Below are positions 60,133-64,000 of a stretch of DNA of 64,000 bases, piece by piece. The number at the start of each line of letters is the position of its first letter. The first letter of the stretch is position 1. Made by a program: the position numbers and the translations under genes. The notes under the pieces were generated by a model that saw only the letters and a program-made list of their open reading frames with translations, made no database searches and was not told where the DNA came from. Source of the stretch: Algoriphagus sp. AK58. Lineage in GTDB: Bacteria > Bacteroidota > Bacteroidia > Cytophagales > Cyclobacteriaceae. The stretch spans positions 1-64,000 of the forward strand of contig NZ_QEIG01000022.1 of NCBI RefSeq assembly GCF_014324365.1, written 5' to 3'.

Positions 60133-60788
60133 CAAGGCACTTTTCTTCTGAGGATTTGATGCAATTGGACTCTTTCTTTAGAAGGAACCTCATCAATTGC
60201 CTTTCTGGATATAAAAGCCTAAATCTGATCGGTACAAGGAATTCTTCTGGAGTTTCCAATCTTGCCCCATTTTCACAGGTTTTTCATATTGGAGCAGCAC
60301 CTCCGTTGGTAGGCATCCTGTTTCGCCCCCATACAGTGAAGCGGGATACCTTGGAGAATATTTTTGAAACCAAAAGCTTCACGCTTAACCATGTGACTCC
60401 TGCTTTTTATAAAGAAGCACACTGGACTGCTGCCAACTGGGAGGAAAGTGAATTTGAAGGTACAGGTCTGCAAGAAGAAATGAAGGGAGATTTTTTTGCC
60501 CCATTTGTTAAAGGTAGTCCGGTGCAACTCGGATGTACTTTGGTAGAGACCCAAACACTACAGGTGAATCAAACTGTACTGCTGATTGGAAGTATCGATC
60601 ACATCTATGTGGAGGAAAAGGGCCTTCGAATGGATGGATCGTTGGATCTGAATATCCTGGAAACAGTTACCGTTAGCGGATTGGACGAATACCATGTCGG
60701 TGAAAAATTGGGTAGATTGGCCTACCCGAAGCCCGGAGTTCAGCCCGCTGAAATGCCCATGAGAATGGCTTCTCACACAGGAGAATGA
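60129..60788 (+). CDS. Flavin reductase-like domain protein
   Basis: The product is 219 residues of the flavin reductase-like (FMN-binding split barrel) family. Marks are LINCLSGYKSLNLIGTRNSSG (quoted cores INCLSGYKSLNLIGT, SNLAPFSQVF), the strand LVGILFRPHTVKRDTLENI and the end VTVSGLDEYHVGEKLGRLAYPKPG (quoted core SGLDEYHVGEKLGRL). Such proteins supply reduced flavin to monooxygenases or bind flavin themselves. It is coupled to the upstream 147-residue gene; no oxygenase is nearby. Confidence 0.85.
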   Translation: MTRHFSSEDLMQLDSFFRRNLINCLSGYKSLNLIGTRNSSGVSNLAPFSQVFHIGAAPPLVGILFRPHTVKRDTLENIFETKSFTLNHVTPAFYKEAHWTAANWEESEFEGTGLQEEMKGDFFAPFVKGSPVQLGCTLVETQTLQVNQTVLLIGSIDHIYVEEKGLRMDGSLDLNILETVTVSGLDEYHVGEKLGRLAYPKPGVQPAEMPMRMASHTGE

Positions 60789-60929
60789 TTATCCAGGGCA
60801 TTCCATGTGGCAAATGAAAGTCAAATTATGATCACATGAAATCTAGTTTTCCTATTTCTCGGCTTTCTCTTGGACTCTTGTTTCTAATTTCTCAATAAAA
60901 TCCCCAGTCCGAAATCCCACATCCGAAAT

Positions 60930-61925
60930 TTGCAGCTTCTCGAACTCACCGAATCAGGACTTTTTTGTCCTCCTGCAGGGATTTTTATAGATCCCTGGAG
61001 GCCTGTAGAGCGGGCAGTAATCACCCATGCACACTCCGATCATGCCCGCTGGGGAATGAAGCATTACCTGGCCCATCTAGATTCGGCAGAGGTGATGAAG
61101 CTTCGTTTGGGACCTGAAATCAGTCTGCATACATTAGAATATCGAGAAAACCTGGATATCAATGGAGTCAAGATCACTCTTCATCCGGCAGGACATATTC
61201 CGGGTTCGGCCCAAGTCAGACTGGAGTATCGGGGAAAAGTAGCCGTGGTCAGTGGGGATTACAAAGTCGAAAATGACGGGCTTTCCACGCCTTTCGAACC
61301 AGTCAAATGTCACGAATTTGTCTCCGAGTGCACCTTTGGCCTTCCAATCTATAAGTGGGAATCTCAAACAGAGATATTCGCCCAAATCAATTCCTGGTGG
61401 AAAGAAAATGCCGAAGAAGGGCGCAATTCTATCCTTTTTGCGTACTCTCTGGGAAAAGCCCAACGTATTATCCAAAACCTCAATCCAGAGATTGGAGAAG
61501 TGTTCGTCCATGGCGCGATCTGGAATACCAATCAAGCGCTGATGGCGAATGGAATTTCCCTTTGGGATGTGCCCAAAGTGACCCAGGATATTCCTAAAAA
61601 CCGATTCAAAGGAGCCTTGATCATCGCACCTCCTTCGGCTATGGGGACGCCCTGGATGCGGAAATTTTCTCCATACCGTACAGGAATCTGTTCCGGTTGG
61701 ATGGCAGTACGGGGAACAAGGAGGAGAAGAGCCGCTGATCGAGGATTTGTGCTTTCGGATCATGCGGACTGGGAAGGATTGATCTCTGCAATTGCAGCTA
61801 CCGAAGCCGAAAAAGTCTACCTCACCCATGGTAGCACGGCATCGTTTGGGCGCTTCCTTCAGGAAGAAAAAGGAATTGATGCCGTTGAGCTACAGACGCT
61901 TTTTGGAGTAGAAGAGGTGGAATAG
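60930..61925 (+). CDS. Metallo-beta-lactamase-fold exonuclease of the ligase-associated type
   Basis: The product is 331 residues from a TTG at 60930; no ATG start fits, and the TTG places the protein start where related proteins start. The metal-binding motif is THAHSDHARWG (about 30-40), followed by SGDYKVE, SECTFGLP and LSDHADWEGL near 272. This pattern is that of DNA exonucleases usually encoded next to an ATP-dependent DNA ligase (LigD/LigB-type). No ligase gene is adjacent here, so it is an orphan in this window. Activity and partner are inferred from family. Confidence 0.88.
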   Translation: MQLLELTESGLFCPPAGIFIDPWRPVERAVITHAHSDHARWGMKHYLAHLDSAEVMKLRLGPEISLHTLEYRENLDINGVKITLHPAGHIPGSAQVRLEYRGKVAVVSGDYKVENDGLSTPFEPVKCHEFVSECTFGLPIYKWESQTEIFAQINSWWKENAEEGRNSILFAYSLGKAQRIIQNLNPEIGEVFVHGAIWNTNQALMANGISLWDVPKVTQDIPKNRFKGALIIAPPSAMGTPWMRKFSPYRTGICSGWMAVRGTRRRRAADRGFVLSDHADWEGLISAIAATEAEKVYLTHGSTASFGRFLQEEKGIDAVELQTLFGVEEVE

Positions 61926-62041
61926 GAAGAGTTGTCTGATGATGGATGTCGGATGACCGATGTGGCTTGTCACGTGGAATGTGATTCTTTGCCTTGGCCT
62001 GAGTCTCCAAAGGCCACTCCTAAAGCTTGAATTAACCAACC

Positions 62042-62236
62042 CTATTTTTGAACGATAGGTGCTATATCGAAGAATCTGTCACCTAGACGATTTCGGTCTG
62101 TGAGGACAAAGACCGAGGCTTTAGTTCCAATTTTATTCACACTATCCAGATAAAGTTCTTCAAACCAAAAAATCCTAACTTCAGGCTTCCAACCACCATT
62201 CGCTATGAAGTATTTTTCAGGATTACTACTACTCAT
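62042..62236 (-). pseudogene. Possible C-terminal remnant of a lost gene
   Basis: The minus-strand frame of 64 residues has a protein-like composition (GGWKPEVRIFWFEELYLDS, then TKASVFVLTDRNRLGDRFF and a normal end PIVQK). Its first part overlaps the start of the phosphotriesterase gene. No upstream half exists, so it may be the tail of a gene cut off by rearrangement. It could also be chance. Treat as weak. Confidence 0.25.
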
Positions 62237-63209
62237 TGCCCTTGCTGCTTCCTGCGCTGAATCTCAAACCGAAAAAGAAATCAGTACCATCGAAACCGTC
62301 ACCGGACCTATTTCCATTGATTCGATGGGCTTGACGCTCATTCATGAACACATGCTGGTGGACTTTATAGGGGCAGATTCAATTAGCTCAGATCGTTGGC
62401 ATCAAGATTCGGTCGTAGCCAAAGTCCTTCCTTACCTGATGGAAGTCAAGAAATATGGAGTTCGGACGATTTTGGATTGTACGCCAAGCTATTTGGCGAA
62501 AGATCCACTTTTACTGAAAACGCTTAGCGAAAAGTCAGGAATTCAGATTTTGACCAATACCGGATTTTATGGGGCTGTGGGAGGCAAATATCTTCCTGAC
62601 TTTGTCCAAACCGAAACTGCCGAGCAACTTGCCAAACGATGGGTTGATGAATTTGAAAATGGAATTGAGGGCACGGGAATCAAACCTGGATTTATCAAGA
62701 TTTCGGTCAATGAAGCGGATACAATTTCAGAAACTGACCAAAAGCTCGTTCGTGCCGCTGCGATCACGCATTTAAACACCGGTTTGACGATAGCTTCTCA
62801 TACCGGGACCTGGAAAACTGCTTCTCAGGAAGTGAGGATTTTGAAAGAAATGGGAGTCAACCCTTCAGAATTTGTATGGGTCCATGCACAGGCCGAACAG
62901 GATTTTCAGAACTATAAAAAAGCTGCCGAAACGGGTGTTTGGATCAGTTTGGATGGGATTGGCTGGGCTATAGAACCCTACGTGGAGCGCTTGGTTTTTG
63001 CTAAGGAAAATGGGATTTTGCGAAATATCCTAATTTCCCATGATGCCGGCTGGTATGATCCAGCGAAAATAGGTGGGGGAGATTTTCAGCCTTTTACCCA
63101 TATTTTTGAAAAGCTGACTCCAATCCTGAACGAAAAAGGGTTTACAGATGAGGACTGGAATCAGCTTTTGGTGGTAAATCCTATACTGGCTTTTAAGGTT
63201 GTGGAATAG
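62205..63209 (+). CDS. Phosphotriesterase-family lipoprotein
   Basis: The product is 334 residues. A lipobox (ALAASC) ends at about Cys17. The amidohydrolase-type barrel has metal ligands in LIHEHMLVD (HxH), PGFIKISVNE (Lys, normally carbamylated), IASHTGTW (His), WVHAQAEQD (His) and ISHDAGWYD (Asp). These match phosphotriesterase-like lactonases. Family members hydrolyse lactones or organophosphates; the natural substrate is unknown. The lipidated form is probably at the periplasmic face of a membrane. It is convergent with the barrel gene whose stop is 3 bases away. Confidence 0.9.
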   Translation: MKYFSGLLLLIALAASCAESQTEKEISTIETVTGPISIDSMGLTLIHEHMLVDFIGADSISSDRWHQDSVVAKVLPYLMEVKKYGVRTILDCTPSYLAKDPLLLKTLSEKSGIQILTNTGFYGAVGGKYLPDFVQTETAEQLAKRWVDEFENGIEGTGIKPGFIKISVNEADTISETDQKLVRAAAITHLNTGLTIASHTGTWKTASQEVRILKEMGVNPSEFVWVHAQAEQDFQNYKKAAETGVWISLDGIGWAIEPYVERLVFAKENGILRNILISHDAGWYDPAKIGGGDFQPFTHIFEKLTPILNEKGFTDEDWNQLLVVNPILAFKVVE

Positions 63210-63211
63210 TA

Positions 63212-63820
63212 CTATTTTTTGCCCAAGCCAAATCTCACCTTGTAGGTAGCATTGATGTACCATTGTAGGTAACTATCGAAACCACTGGCAGAAATACTGG
63301 CTGCATTTCTCACATTTGGATTTTTGGTTTTCCACTCGGCTTCCAATTCTGCAAAAATTCCAATCCGCTGATAATTGTCAATGAAATTGACTAACTCAGG
63401 CCCGGATTCAGGGTTGAAATAATTGATATTGGCCATATAACCTTCTCCTCCTATCTGAAGAGTGGGTCCCAAAGCAAACGACAAATTAAACCCAGAGGGT
63501 CGCTGGATGAGGTTGTATTTAAAGGAAGGAGTGATAAAAAAACCGGAGGAATTGTCTAAGTTTCTTTGGCCGGGAGCAAATTCATTTTTTTCCAATCCCC
63601 CAATAGATTGATAAAATAATAGTCCGGCGTTGAGAGATGTTCTTTTTCCAAGACGATAATTAAGTTCGTTTGTGAAATTAATGCCATAAAGCATGTTGGC
63701 TCCATCATGGGAGCCTCCGGCACCTATACTGTACTGGAGTTTGGGTTTAACCTGTGCTAAAGAACTTGCCTGGATTCCAATCAAAAAGAATAAGATTAGA
63801 AAAAGTCGATTTGTTGTCAT
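63212..63820 (-). CDS. PorT-like outer-membrane beta-barrel protein
   Basis: I start it at 63820, MTTNRLFLILFFLIG, giving 202 residues with a signal peptide (about 1-23, SSLAQ). The mature part has alternating strands such as LQYSIGAGGSHDG, LNAGLLFYQSIGG and FFITPSFKYNLIQ (all quoted cores), and ends with aromatic VRFGLGKK. It resembles outer-membrane beta-barrel domains of the PorT family. A cargo or partner is not evident. The longer frame from 63850 adds ten unlikely residues. Confidence 0.8.
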   Translation of the reverse strand: MTTNRLFLILFFLIGIQASSLAQVKPKLQYSIGAGGSHDGANMLYGINFTNELNYRLGKRTSLNAGLLFYQSIGGLEKNEFAPGQRNLDNSSGFFITPSFKYNLIQRPSGFNLSFALGPTLQIGGEGYMANINYFNPESGPELVNFIDNYQRIGIFAELEAEWKTKNPNVRNAASISASGFDSYLQWYINATYKVRFGLGKK

Positions 63821-64000
63821 GGGATTTGGATTTAAGATTTTGTATCCCAAACTTCCTTAGTAATCATTAGGAATAAAAAATGCTTGACATCTTTTAACTA
63901 AATCATTGTTAATTCACCTTAGATTCGAAGCGAACCAGTTAAGCGGGTTAACTTTAGCGAGCTATTTTCCAAATTTTCTTTGCCACATTTCTGCAAGCCA
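63821..64000. other. Window end without a visible gene
   Basis: No reading frame with protein character is seen in the last 180 bases. They presumably contain the promoter of the barrel-protein gene. No exact -7 consensus was found. Confidence 0.4.

Noticed and set aside
61965-61985. parS-like site near CACGTG
   Set aside because: Only the right half resembles the TTCCACGTGGAA-type consensus and it is far from parAB. The other CACGTG hexamers in the window lack palindromic flanks.

Overview
The window looks like chromosomal DNA of a Bacteroidota bacterium, most likely order Cytophagales and close to Algoriphagus/Cyclobacteriaceae. The reasons are the conserved block parA-parB-DUF5683-dapB-lepB, promoters of the Bacteroidota form TTTG-N18-20-TAnnTTTG, a type IX secretion (T9SS) C-terminal sorting domain on a giant secreted protein, many lipoproteins, a 7TMR-DISM sensor kinase, and moderate to low G+C. 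This placement rests on gene content read by eye, not on a database search.

Layout. 1-12.8 kb is mostly minus-strand housekeeping: ribosomal operon rpsF-rpsR-rplI, a coiled-coil membrane protein, two methyltransferases, apaG, ung, then parA-parB-DUF5683-dapB-lepB, and pyrG-yidC. 12.9-19.2 kb holds an unknown 253-aa protein, a small helix-turn-helix protein, a possible degenerate Sua5-like gene overlapping cca, a TPR protein and a purple-acid-phosphatase-like enzyme. 19.3-28.5 kb holds two secreted or lipoprotein peptidases (S8, S41), ftsE with a 67-aa partner, fructose-6-phosphate aldolase, the SRP RNA gene, an M28 peptidase and a two-component system. 29.1-34.9 kb is one 1948-residue surface protein. 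35-44.8 kb carries a pentapeptide protein, a creatininase-like enzyme, a lipoprotein divergent from two Tat-type ferritin-like proteins, a GNAT enzyme, a TPR histidine kinase, and an ABC transporter/GntR operon with a visible operator.

44.9-48.1 kb is the most unusual part. A G+C-rich dinB faces away from an XRE-S24 (LexA-like) regulator. Between them sits a four-helix-bundle (23S rRNA intervening-sequence-type) gene. It is preceded by six 77-bp tandem repeats and followed by inverted relatives of the same motif, including an exact 21-bp inverted match. This is the best candidate for an undescribed element.

48-64 kb holds ogt, a secreted RidA-like protein, GNAT and universal stress proteins, and an outer-membrane barrel protein. 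Next come a GNAT/nitrilase fusion with kdsC-kdsA (lipopolysaccharide Kdo synthesis), two convergent L,D-transpeptidases, and queD-folE (GTP-derived pterin/queuosine chemistry) behind a clear promoter and leader hairpin. An SDR without the usual catalytic tyrosine follows, then a small cluster with a flavin reductase, an orphan ligase-associated-type exonuclease, a phosphotriesterase-like lipoprotein and a PorT-like barrel protein. No rRNA, tRNA, CRISPR array, integrase or recognisable insertion sequence was seen.
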